Source of the DNA: Lineus longissimus
Taxonomy: Eukaryota > Nemertea > Pilidiophora > Heteronemertea > Lineidae
DNA: 64,000 nt
Assembly (NCBI RefSeq): GCF_910592395.1
Contig: NC_088309.1
Span: 4,900,501-4,964,500, forward strand
Direction of reading: 5' to 3'
Shown: positions 24,701 to 36,700 of the stretch, piece by piece
Numbering within the stretch: the stretch's first letter is position 1
How the letters are laid out: the number at the start of each line of letters is the position of its first letter
Position numbers and translations under genes: made by a program
The notes under the pieces: model-generated
Database searches by the model: none
What the model saw: the letters and a program-made list of their open reading frames with translations, nothing else
What the model was told of the DNA's origin: nothing

Positions 24701-27700
24701 TACGATGAATATAGCAAGTTTGTAGGGAGATCGGTGGCATAAAGGTGGTTAGAGTAACGGACATCTTGTCCAGGGGGAGTGATACTCCTCATCGCTTCAT
24801 GCTGCAGAAACCGGGATAAGCTATAGTTCTGATGAGCTGTTTGGAGCAGGCAGACCTATGCTATGGAAGCTTTTTGGTGCACCTACCAAACAGCAAACAT
24901 GGTGGAGTATTTGATGCATTAGACTAAAATTACTTACCTGGAATTCTCTAAGTATGGTTGATATGTTGGTCTCTGTGGCAAGATTCGTCAAGATTTCAAG
25001 CTGCAAAGAGATTGAGATAGGAGATTTAAGGAGACGAGGTGTTAAATCTGGACACTGCAATAACCTTACTGCACAATATTAAATCTCGCCCAACTGTGTG
25101 TGCTGCGTGTGATGATTTTCACCAATATAGATGTATGCTTACACATCTCAGGAGGCCGATAGTGAATATTGTAAGCCACAGTTTAATGATGTCACAATCC
25201 AAAGTTCATTCTTATTACTACACAAAACTGAGTATAATCAAACTACGGTACATGTTTATAGAAATATCAAGATAAACACAGCATACCTTTAGAAGTTTAA
25301 CTGGTAATGGATCATTTGATCGCACGTAAAAGCTTTTCAAAAATGGTTCAAACATTCCTTTCCTTTTGATGGAGCAGGCAGCGATATTACTCAAGACAAC
25401 ATACTGGACTTCTCTGAAAATAAGCAAATGGTAAATCATAATTCTGACCTGGTGGAGGAGTTGAAAAGTTTGACTGAAGTAAATCACGCAGGTTGACGCT
25501 TTGGCAGCCTCAATTAGTTAACTTACACTCTCCTCTTGGTATCTGCACGCCCCAGGCAACATTTCTCTGCCAGCAACATCCACTTCATGAGTGATAGCTA
25601 TCGCAACCCTGTGACTTCAAGCAGTCAATCAGAGCCTACAATCAATCATACAGCTCCCAGCCCAAGTTCCAAGGGGTATTACAACAAGTAAGTGCTCATT
25701 TAAGTCCAACTCACTTATGGCTCCTTAGTAGTCGAACTAGAGCTTTAGCAATCAAGTTCACTTCTGTCCTCGGCGCACAATGATGGTAAAGTTGGGCGAC
25801 AGCCATCACAACCTGAAATAGATAAATAAAATATTTAGAGGTTGTGCCAGAAGTGTTCTGCAGCACCTGCAAACCAGATGGCTCCAGGTACCCTAGAATC
25901 TAAATCATAACTGCTGAATACAAAGGGGAAATTGAATGGGACCTAACTCACTGTGCCTAACAGAGAGGGTGCTGTGCTATTGACATTCTCTCCAAACCTA
26001 CCGCTGCATTTCTGCTGTTGAGTAATGGTTTACATGTCCTGAGTAAGAGCCGGTGATCAGCGTCCATTATGTATGCCTTCTTCTTCGGCTTCTCCTCCTC
26101 TTCTTCTTTCTCCGATTCCTCACTCGAAGCGTAGAATGCTCTCTCACTGTTCTCCTCGACAGCATCCTGTAAAGACACAATAGGTATTGCATTTTACTAA
26201 CGATTTTAGCTGTAATCAGCATTAATCTTTGGAATATCCACGGGCAGGATGCGACTCAGTACAAGGAGATACAGATGGTTGCGACATTATCATTGTGACA
26301 GCTCCCAACTTTACATTTGGTCTGCAGATGCATGTGACTTGTTCTGGCACAACTTCCTTTAAACGTCACCCCCCCTATTCAAGTTACAGAACACCAAATC
26401 ACCCGCCACTTACATCTTGATTAGGATTAACAAACTGAGTCCTCGCATATCTTGTCATCATGTTGATGATGATCACCTGGCCCCATTCTTCAACGTCGAC
26501 CAACAAAGTGCAAAGTTTACGATAGTTCTTGTGAATTAGGTCGATCCTCTCTGGGCAAACCTCTTCAAAGGCTTGGATTGCACTGCCTGCTACCAACTGC
26601 AAGAAAGGAGAAATGTAGAATCAGAAATTGCCTCATTCAATATTCAAATGAATTCAGAAAGTACAAAATACTGGACACCGACCTAAATCTATCTCTCAGT
26701 TTTCCAAGAACAGTCAAAGTTTGTCTTCAAATATCTTCAAAAATCTTCATTTTGAAGAAACAGAAGAGTCATTTTAATGGTTAAGTATGAGAGGGGATTC
26801 TTTCAATGTTGAACATACACATGATTCAAGTATATCTCAGACAGAGCTTAGAATAACTCACGGTAGTCTTATCTGCAAGTAGCTTCTCAATGACTTCCAC
26901 CAGTATCTCTTTCTGTTCAGGATCCAGGCTGCAATTGAAACAGAAAATAACTCTTCTGCTGTTGGGTATTGCGATAATTTCTGCCTGTCATTGATGCAAA
27001 TGTTGTGCACTTCAGTTTTGACAAGGAAAGTAAGCACTGCTGCGAGAGTGGATTTTCATGATTTCAACCTGCGTTAGTTCACACAGTTCATATAATCCAT
27101 GACAATCAGGACCAATGGCATGGGATAATATTATGTATAGTTATCGCAATGGCCCTGAGAGTGTTAAAATCATCAAGGCCAGTTCTATCAGCAACCAACA
27201 TAGGAATGATAATCAGCAGAGAAGTGCACTAGAGTGCCATCATCAAACAAACTACTCAATATGTGACCCAATATGAGTGTCACATACTTCAGTTCCCCTA
27301 ACAAACTCCCATATTTACATACTGTATTGATTTCACATTGGCTAACAATATATTATTAGTATGGCATGTTCCCAAGCAAGAACCATTCATTAGAGCACAA
27401 CCATGAAGGAAATAATAAATGATGCGAAGCATGAGAAGTCATAGACATGGTTCAATATGATATCAAGGCATGCATTTGTTGCGATGAACTACATGTATAT
27501 AAACTCAACCTCACATTAGCCAGATGGCAGAGGCTAATGAGTATGAAAAGGCGTTGAAATGCCAGCCACCTCAAAACAACAGGGGTAAAAAGAGCTAGAG
27601 ATCCAGCTGCCCCGGGTCTGGGGGACATTTCCAAATCTTACAAAGGCAAGAATAAACATTATTGGTTTTATGAGGACAACCCTGAACAAAGACCATAGAT

Positions 27701-30231
27701 AGTACATGTAATGTTACAATAAATAATACATGCTTTGTTATGGTTTATTAGTTTAGTAAGCTACCATCACAAAATTAACTGATGCCTTGAAAGTATTAGG
27801 AAGTCATCATGAGGTATTTTGTCTCTTCTTCTGCATTCGGAATTTTGAGATGCCTGTTAATAGTCAGTCAGTCGATTTTTAGTTACAAAGTTGGCTGTCC
27901 CAGAGTTAGAACTGCTAAAGAGCTTCACAGCGTTGATGTCAGGGTGGTGTCCTTTTACCACTTTTCCTCTCTACTCTTGCAGTGGAACATGCTAAACACA
28001 AGGACTGATCTCCAATGAATCCAGATCTATTGAACCATGTTGACTGAGAGATTGAACTGGCTCCTGCTTTCATATCATATAATTTTGACAATTAGGTAAT
28101 TTTGAGATGGTTGAGAATGACAAGAACATGCACCGAGCATGCAAATGAAATGGCTACCTGGTCTCCCCCTCATCTATACAATATTTTTTCAGCAAACTGC
28201 AAGCAAACAGCACCAAAAAAATGTAAATCATAAAGCGAACAAGTCCTCTGGATTCTGAACACTTGTCAGTAGACCGAAGTGAGGGCTGTGACAGTTGCTT
28301 TCAGCTAGTAAAACCACAAATGCAGAATTTGTATGCAGATGGTCACATGAAAAGTTCTACACGTGTCAAACTCAGCATTATAATTCAGCCACACACAACA
28401 AATTTCAAGAAACACTGTAACCCCTTAAACCAAAGAAACTATCAGAAACCAAAATTATGGATCAACTGTTACATGTATTACCAGCTAAAGTGGAATGAAA
28501 CCAAACAACAAACTAACACACTTCAACACCAATAAGAAGCAATGTATGATTGTGCTTACCTGTAAAGCTTTGGTATGGCGTGAGCTGATGTTTTCCTGAC
28601 ATAGGGAGACATGTCCATGACTGATTCCTTAATAGCCAACATCATGATTGGAACAATCACTGGCACACGGATACTGGAAAGGACTCTCAGGGCACTAGCA
28701 CGAATCAACTGATTCGGGTCCTGAAGAAATAACCAACAGTCAATCAATGAGGAACTTCATAACAGGTAGGCGGCAGTAGCGTGTAGTCAAATACACCATA
28801 GACTTCCAGTTCATGTCAAATTTATCCACAAAAGGTTAGATGAATCATATTTTTCAGTAGAACGTTTAAAATGACTTTCTGACTATTGAGTTGGTAGGAT
28901 CACAGCCTAACTTTATCTCTTGTTTGGAATTAAAAGATTATAATTCTACTAAGCAATACACAAATTAATACACATTATTCTAGTTTCTGAATAATTACCT
29001 TCAGAGCTCTCTGAAATGTACTAATGGAGAGCAAGGCCAAATCCTGTTGTTCCTCAGCATATCGGACCAAGTATACAAACACCAACTTCTTGACTTCAGC
29101 ATTTTTTGATACAACATTTTTCACAACCGCAGGGAACAAGTCAGAAACATCCTTTCCTTTGGCAACCATCTGAAATGAAAGAGGATAATTTTGATATGGA
29201 GGTGTCCAACTCTGAGCTGACTGTCTGATGGTTGTGACATTGTCTTTATGTCAGCTTCCTCTTTCATAGTAAGTGAAGCCATGTCAAAGCAGACTGGTCT
29301 ACCTGGCCAATTTTCATAGCAAAACCTAGCCTCCCCTAAGTAGTTGTCACATCAATACTTATCTAACAGAGAGACAGGCCCTGGAACCTCCAGTCCTCAC
29401 ACGCCAGGGCAGGTTCTGTTCCATGTCCAAGATATGTACAGAAACAAGACAGCATACAGCATTTGACATGCCTGAATGATTCTATCAGAATTATTACTTA
29501 CTCCAATTATCCGCTTCATTGCTTCAAGTTTCACATTGTCCTTGTTACCATCCAGCATTGACTTCAAGTCTTCATGTCTGAAAATGGGAAAGACTTTCAA
29601 TTTCAAATGTTCAAAAACAGACTTAGCTGCCTGATTGAGGCCGCAATCAACAGGGCACAATAACTGTATGATTCGCTCATTGACGAGTGAACTCTTTACT
29701 CAAAAGACATGAAAGAGACCTCAAAACTTTTGCCTGAACAAATGCCAATGAAACTCTGGCTCTGACTGTGAAACATGGACAAAGAAGACTGTCATTGTAA
29801 AAGTAGAGGCCTACGTATGAGCCACGTGTGACTCTCTTATCTTGATCTTGCCATCATCTCTTGGACTTCACTGTAGACCGTGATAGAGCCCAACACGTCA
29901 GTGTCAAATGATCCACCTTGGCCCATCTGATCATGCCCATGCCTATGGTGGCAATTACCACGGCCACGGTACGGCCAGAATACTTAAAAGGGTCTATAAT
30001 CAAAAGATCAAGCATGTTGTAATAAGCACGGTGACATTTATTTGATGAGCAACATGAAAGAAATTAAAAATGATATGGCCAGTTGGTAAACCTATGAACT
30101 CACTTCTTGAAATCATTCATGAAAAAACTGCTGGAAGCTGGATCAGAAGCCATGTCAGCATCTCCTCCACTTCCAGTGGAAGATGGTGGCCTTTCATTCG
30201 CATACGATCCCTGGAATCCATTATTGGCCAT
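15768..30231 (-). CDS. AP3B: AP-3 complex subunit beta (AP3B1/AP3B2 orthologue), complete
   Basis: Large subunit of the AP-3 adaptor, which sorts cargo from endosomes or TGN to lysosomes and related organelles. Coding exons, 5' to 3': 30104-30231, 29502-29577, 28999-29169, 28560-28720, 26862-26928, 26414-26596, 26002-26166, 25715-25812, 25287-25413, 24938-25000, 24538-24670, 24178-24230, 19857-20024, 19375-19627, 18906-19112, 18431-18675, 18050-18116, 17504-17622, 16895-17126, 16427-16609, 15768-16057. All 21 join in frame (3189 nt, 1062 aa; human AP3B1 about 1094). The adaptin trunk covers about 43-615 ([42 protein letters not shown]). A Ser/Glu-rich acidic hinge is at 685-766, a Gly/Asp linker follows, and the C-terminal appendage is at 829-1062 ([44 protein letters not shown]). 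Only the N-terminal 40 residues and hinge are poorly conserved. It is head-to-head with SCAMP. Confidence 0.96.
20859..22365. mobile_element. 1.5-kb non-autonomous TIR element with subterminal CACTG/TGACTG repeats
   Basis: The left end ccctcaccgaaaggcagtg is the inverse of the right end cactgcttttcggtgaggg with one mismatch over 19 bp. Both ends carry dense subterminal repeats of cactg spaced from tgactg (about 20858-21230 and 21945-22365), largely inverted relative to each other. Flanking 8-mers aggtttag (20851-20858) and aggtgtct (22366-22373) match at 5 of 8 positions, perhaps a decayed target duplication. Subterminal repeats and an 8-bp duplication would suit a hAT-like family, but no transposase is present. 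An internal part (21436-21575) has its own 75-bp tandem duplication. Confidence 0.7.
21436..21575. repeat. 75-bp tandem duplication inside the TIR element
   Basis: The word ctgtaggccctataggtgtt starts at 21436 and again at 21511. Each is followed by (t)gtaatg(c/t)atgcatacac and then a tatctgcatg word. Confidence 0.75.
26929..28559 (-). other. AP-3 beta intron 4
   Basis: A 1.6-kb phase-2 intron. No repeat, RNA gene or extra exon recognised. The open frames in it are short and start inside non-coding sequence. Confidence 0.45.
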
Positions 30232-30740
30232 CATTATCAGTTAGTGGCCAGTGTTGATGCCCTCTCTGATAATTTGAAAGTGTCCAAAAACAAATAAATG
30301 GGCGTGTATTCAGGCAAAATGTGTAGTACAGTGTTCATCAAAACTTCAAAGTGCCGACTGTCCAAAATGGCCGAAAATATTGGTGGTCATGTGATTTTTC
30401 CGGAAGTGATAGAAATGTTGTTGACACGTCAACGCGTCCTTCTAAAACACCTTATTTCGAGGCGTTCAAACGTTCTGTATGCTTCTAACTACTTCATGGG
30501 TCAACTGTGGGTGTTTATTTTGATTCATGATGCCGCGAAAGTGCTTTTTGTGACTGTAATTGAATTTCAGGTGACGTCATTTTCGTGTGACAGTTAGTCA
30601 ATGCGCATGCGTCACTCATTATTTTGTCAGCCATTTTCTTTCGGGAAGTAGGAAATTTTCGCGAAGTGAGAGTATTCAATGAAATAAGGCAGATTTCTCT
30701 CTTATTCGAGAAAATAAAATATTGATTTGATAAGGGTACA
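30232..30740. promoter_or_regulatory. Bidirectional promoter between AP-3 beta and SCAMP
   Basis: Only 509 bp separate the two divergent start codons. The interval contains consensus-like sites typical of housekeeping bidirectional promoters: an ETS site CCGGAAGTG at 30400, a palindromic CRE TGACGTCA at 30572-30579, an NRF-1-like TGCGCATGCG at 30602-30611, and YY1-like AAAATGGCCG at 30364 plus its reverse gccattttc near 30630. No TATA box is evident. Sites are recognised by eye; factor binding in this organism is inferred. Confidence 0.7.
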
Positions 30741-33700
30741 ATGTCAGATTTCGACGCCAACCCATTTGCGGATCCGGAGGCTGCGAATCCGTTCTCGGTA
30801 AGTTTTGTGAGGGCAAAATATTGACACGTCAAAAGTCGAAAATGCACTCAGCATTGTACTGCACTGACTGCCACTGCAAGTGCACGACACACTCAGGATG
30901 TGGTACCCTGTATTTTCTTTGCTTTCCTGCCCCGGCCCCACCGTCCTGATTTATTATTGTGAGTACACTCCATCATTATTGATGGCTTTTTAATAATTTC
31001 ATTATTGTTATATGGTTTCCCCGGCCGAGGAAGCCTCGGAGCTCCGATCCCGAGGCTAGCTAGCTTTAACTGTGCTGACTGCTGAGGTGACGTAGTACAC
31101 ACGTCAACACATGAACAACAATAACGACCGGCGCCAACCAGGCTCCTAACCAACAAGAAGTCCGATGCCTGAAATGGAAATGCCAGGCCCAGCCCTACTG
31201 GCTACTGCCCCTAGTAGACTCCTAATGTACCGTTTAGTGGATGTCTTGTTGACTGACAGACTAACGGAGTGGACGATTTCAACAAAGACAAACCAGCGCC
31301 CAAGCAATCAAAACATGGATATTGTTATTTATGTGCACACCACAACTAAAGGCCTAAGCCAACTGCAAGACAAGGCCACTCGCCAATTGCAGTGACCCTT
31401 CGTTACTGGTCTGGTGTAACGCATGACTGGTCAGCGCCCAAACAAACTTTCGAAATTGTCCGTTTGGGTTCACCAATCGAAACCATGTTCACCGTCAAGG
31501 ACTAGGGTGTCTATCTTCATGGTCCGATGATTCATGTTCAGCATATCAGATTGTCACATCGGCATATTATAATATTTTTGTTTGTCTGGGCCCCTTGTCA
31601 ATAGAAGGGCAATGCTGATAGTTGAGTGAGCATGAGATGGGGTGGCTTCCACTGCTTACTTAATATTCATTAGTACAACATGGATTTTGGGGAAAATGTG
31701 TACTGTTCTTTAGCAGATTATGTATTCACTGTACATGTAAATTAACTGCAGTTGTCAGTAATTTACAACTTGCTGAATACATTGTTACCACCTGCTGTCT
31801 CAGCCAAGTCAATGCATCTCCTGCGGTGCATACATGTACATTGTAGGTAAAGGCATTGACTTGATTGACTGCCTGAACAACAATCAGAATCTGAAAATAT
31901 GAACTTACCTTTCGATGTTTTCTTGCGTATTTAACAAAGTTGGTAACCTAACTGCCATAGCATCCATGATTCTAATTTTTTTTTAGTTAACACATTTACA
32001 AATTCAGCACATCCAACTGTTCTTCTACTCCAGTGTGCAGCACAGCATAGTAGACTTTGAAACCAGATGTAGATATACATGTATTCAGCAAATGTCATCT
32101 GTTCTGGATATCATTTGTAATTGAAAGTTTGAACTAAAGATAAGGTTCTCAAATGAATTTGATATCTGTTGCATGTACAATGTCGTTCTTCCATCAGTCC
32201 AACTCTGTTTTTGTGATTCCATCTGTTGGTGTCAGGTAAATGATTAAACAATGTACAAAAAATTTGAAACAATTGACATGACTGGCATGACTGGCGCTCA
32301 ATAGTGGCATTAGCAGTGTGAGCAGCCTTGTCAAAAGCACTCGGCATTGGACAAGTCAGAAGCAGATGACACTTATCAGAATTGTCAACGTATCTTATCT
32401 CATCTTACAATACAATGTTATGGAAGGGATGCTGGGGTTGGAATTGGATGATTGAGTCCAGCTGACCTGAAATTTCTTTTGGAATACTATCTGATGAGAT
32501 TTGTGTTGAATATCTTGCTACCTCATTTCTTTCTCGAGAACAATTTAGAAGGGATAAAATAAGTGGGAATGTTCATGATTTAGTTTATTCTATGAGCAGT
32601 GAGCTTTTCTGTTTAAATCTATGATTTGTTTCGAGTGATTGAATTGGACATTTCCATTGAGATTGACGATTTTCTATTAGACTTTGTGATGGACATTTAG
32701 TTTTTAAAACTGGATTAGTATTTGGTGGCATTTCACAATGCCTCGTAAGAAACAGCTTTTGGAATATCAAAGTAGTAAGGTACATATGGGATTCCTCAAT
32801 TATGGTTGTTATTTGGGGACTGGTCTTATATCGTCGCTAATATGTACAAGACTTTATGATATTCAGTTTGGTTTTGCTTTTGTTGCAATACCTTGAGTTG
32901 TAAATACCTTCTGCATAACGTCACTATCTTTCATCAAAAATGACCAAAATGCATGTATGGTTATTGAATTGGTAGGGATCACATGTACATTGTATTGTAT
33001 ACTGGTTATAGTATTTTTAGTATTGACGTGAGTTAAAAGATCATTGAATGAATGAGTCATCAGTCACATGTGTGCAGGAAAGGTCTGTTCAGCACTTGTA
33101 ATTCTATATTTGAATAAAATTTAAAATGAATTCAATGATAAAGAAATGTCATGTGGGGAGCTGGTGTAGGGGGTTGGTGCTGCGCCTGTGTGTTGGTTGG
33201 TGGCACCAGTTCCCTTGACCCACTTCCCTTCATCTCAGTGGTGATGTCCATAATCATAAATCAATCAGTCAGTGAAATAGCTATGTGCTATGGATGACGA
33301 TTTCCTTGTAACTGACTCTGCACTGCAATCAAGATCAATATTAACATCTGTACTTATTGATTGATGTTTGTAATGCAGTTGACAACAAAAAGAACTTTTG
33401 ACTTGAGAGGCATCACATGGTGAGAGTAATCTTGACAGCAGTAGGATGGGAAAAGATGAAACTTTTCCATAGACAAGTCCTTGCTCAAAGCACTTTGTAT
33501 TCTCTTTGCAGGATCCAGCAGTTCAGCAAGCAGCACGTACAGGAGGCCAGGGACAGGGTGGTATTGATGAGTACAACCCGTTTGCCAGTGGGAATCAGAC
33601 GAAAACAGCTCAGCAGGTACATATTTGCCACTGTGAAATGTTTTGACCGCTTGATGAATCTAACTTGTCCTTATTCAATAATCATAACAACATGTATGTG

Positions 33701-36700
33701 TTGGGAGCAAAATAAATTTGTCACTATGCAGTGACATCTTTTGACAGCTTGATGAAACTAGCTTTATGCCTGCTGGTCCTGAGTCCTTATTCAATAATAT
33801 AAAAGTTAAAACATGAACTCCTCTCATTCATCAGTTTAGCAACATCTGTTTCAGTTTTGATCTCACTGTATAGTGGCTCCATCTATGAATGCTGATACAG
33901 ATGCATAACCATTTGCGCATAATGCATGGGATGAGTAATCGACTTTATCAATATTCATCTAAAACCAGCATTTGCTCGATATTGCATTGGGCTGCTGTGC
34001 ATGCTAGTCGACTACATACATAGTCACAGTCGTCATAGGCCCGCCATTGTGAGGCAGCAATGGAGAAGCCACAGGTTGTCTACGTTGATGTAGGTATTCT
34101 GTCGACACACAATTTCTGGTCTTTTATGGTGATGGGAACTTTCTGCTGCATCTGGTAAAACTTGTTTGTGTGTTTTGGCAGTCACATTCAACTGCAGGTC
34201 TTACACTTTTACAACCAACCACCAAAATGGGGTGGGGGATGGGATGGGGTGGGATAGGATGGTGGATGGGAGTGGGGTGTTCTTAGACTAGATTGTACAT
34301 GTACTTTGATTGAAATATAGTCATGTATGTCAAGTTGCGTTTGCATCAGTGGACATATCACTTTTAAGTTAAGTAGAAATATCTCCATGCCAGGCCTACC
34401 TTTGAAAGATTATGGTGCCTCCTTCCTCCAGCTCCGCTTCTGGTGTCTGGATGTCAAGGTTGTCATTCTTCCAGTTAGGTTCAAATTTGGAAGTGGTGAA
34501 GATTGTATTCCTTGATGGTCCTCCTGCTGCGGCACTAACCCTGTTCAATTTGGAATGCATCAAATGGAGAGTCATGTTCGGCCACTGGTGTGTCCATACT
34601 TCACTGATTTCGCGTGATTGTAAGGTCTAGGACTAATAGGCCCACATGTAGGAGACATCCCTCCTCACTTGTTTTCGATCTTTATGTCATTTAAAATTCT
34701 AACAATGCTGAGCTGAGCAAACAATTGATTTGTCCACCTGTATGTCCACTGATGCAAGTAGAAACTGACTAGATGCAGGATTGGTTTGTTGGGAAGAGAT
34801 CAATATTCTTAATCGGGATATTTACGAAGGCTCTACATGTCAGACTTGCAGTACTTGAGTGCAATTGTAGCGGGCATTGAGAACGAAGGGTTGGGATCTG
34901 ATCTGACCTTGTCCACGCTATGGTTTTCACTCACTATTCTGATCGTTTTGACTGACCAGTATACGGGGTAGTCATGTAATGTGTTATCTGTTCGGCTGAA
35001 TAGGCCCCACCATACCAAAAGATTTCGGAGAAGAAAAAATCTTCCCTTTAGATGACATCCTTGAAAAGGGAAAAATATGAAGTAGTCGGTCACTCAGTGG
35101 CCAGGAGCAAATTTGAAGACATCAGAAAGCTCATGTCTCTATTTCTGTGGTTCATTTTACATTGACATTGTGAATTATTGATTTGCTCTGGAGGCTTTAT
35201 ATCTCAATCCTATCACAGTGTGTATGCAGTTACATGTATGAGCATTGCACTGTTAAATACAAGTTCCCTGTGCGGCTGATGTGCAGAGATTACAATCTGG
35301 TCATTTTGTGAAGCCGATTTTCGCAATGCATATGAGAGAAAATCAGGTCCTCTGCTTACACTGGTTAGTGCTAGTAAAGGTGGAAAGGCATATTGGTTCA
35401 CGCTTCGAATTGCAACTATAAATATTGGTTCAGTCTGCAGGAAAAGTTCTGCTACCATCAGAAACCGACTTTGGATTTGAATGAGGAGGCTACACCAAGA
35501 AAGTACTAAGACCGTTTGTTTCTGTGCTCATTTCAGGCAAATCCACAGCAACCTCAGCAACCATGGAAACCTCCACCACCACAGCCTGCTGTCATGCAGC
35601 CGACAGAATCACCACCACCCTACACACCATCAGCCGCACAGAAAGCCGATACGGCCGAGCTGCAGCGGCGGCAAGAGGTAAGCAAACGAAACCAAGTAAA
35701 CAACGAATATCCTGGCGTAAAGAGGAATCCAGCCCCTGGTCACTGATGAGTTCCTGGATACTGGAATATTGTGGAGATTAGACATTCTTGACCTTTTCCT
35801 GACCTAAGCACTTGCTGAATTGTTGAAGCAAAACATTGAAGATTATAAATTAGAACCAGAGAATCCAGAAATTTATTCAGTTCAAAGTGGCCTAGATGAA
35901 ATCTTTAAAAAAACTGTTATTTGGTGATTGAGTTTAGACACCGTCTATGAACGGCATTGATCTTTGACCAGTTTGCTGTCTGAGGTCTAAAATTACCAAT
36001 CCTCAGTGTCAGTTCAATCTGAAATATTGATTCTATGTCTCTATCTCCTCGGCAGGAATTGGAGCGAAAAGCAGAAGAATTACAGAGGAAAGAACAACAG
36101 ATGAGAGATGCTCAGATCAATAGTACGTATCAGTTTTATAGTAAATAATGCCAAGAGATAGAGTTTCAACATGTAAACAAAATATTGTGTGGCGAGGCTG
36201 ATACATGATATAATCAGAATTTAAACAAAAGAGTGTAGAACTTCAAATTTTTAGCTTTCTTCCACCGAGTTTCTGGTGTTGAAATCTTAGGTGAATTACA
36301 GTAATGGAAAGCCCCCCCCCCCCCTTACACGAAGTATCGACTTGTTTGCCAACTGGTATCTACAAGACTTCATACTAAAGTGTTCTTATTTTCCTAATTT
36401 TTATAGGGGATCGTAAGTATCCTTATGGTATACACTAACTTAAAATAAAGTTAGCTCATCTTCTGCCATGATCTAATCTCATAACATCACTAATAAAGTA
36501 GTCCTCTATCCCTGTGAATTTTAGCAGATGGTGAGTATGATCCCTCTGTATTTGTGCACGAGTGGTGGTTTCTGGGACACCCATAGGTTACTCAGAACTG
36601 TTTATAATCATTGTCACGCCCCTCAAAAATGCTGACCAGCTGGGTCTTGCACACCTGAAAGATTTCTTCCAGTTGGTGTCTTGATTTTCCTGACTGATGG

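Noticed and set aside
26002-26166. CRISPR, phage or prokaryotic defence system anywhere in the window
   Set aside because: The whole window is intron-bearing animal-type DNA; the tandem arrays lack alternating constant repeats and unique spacers.
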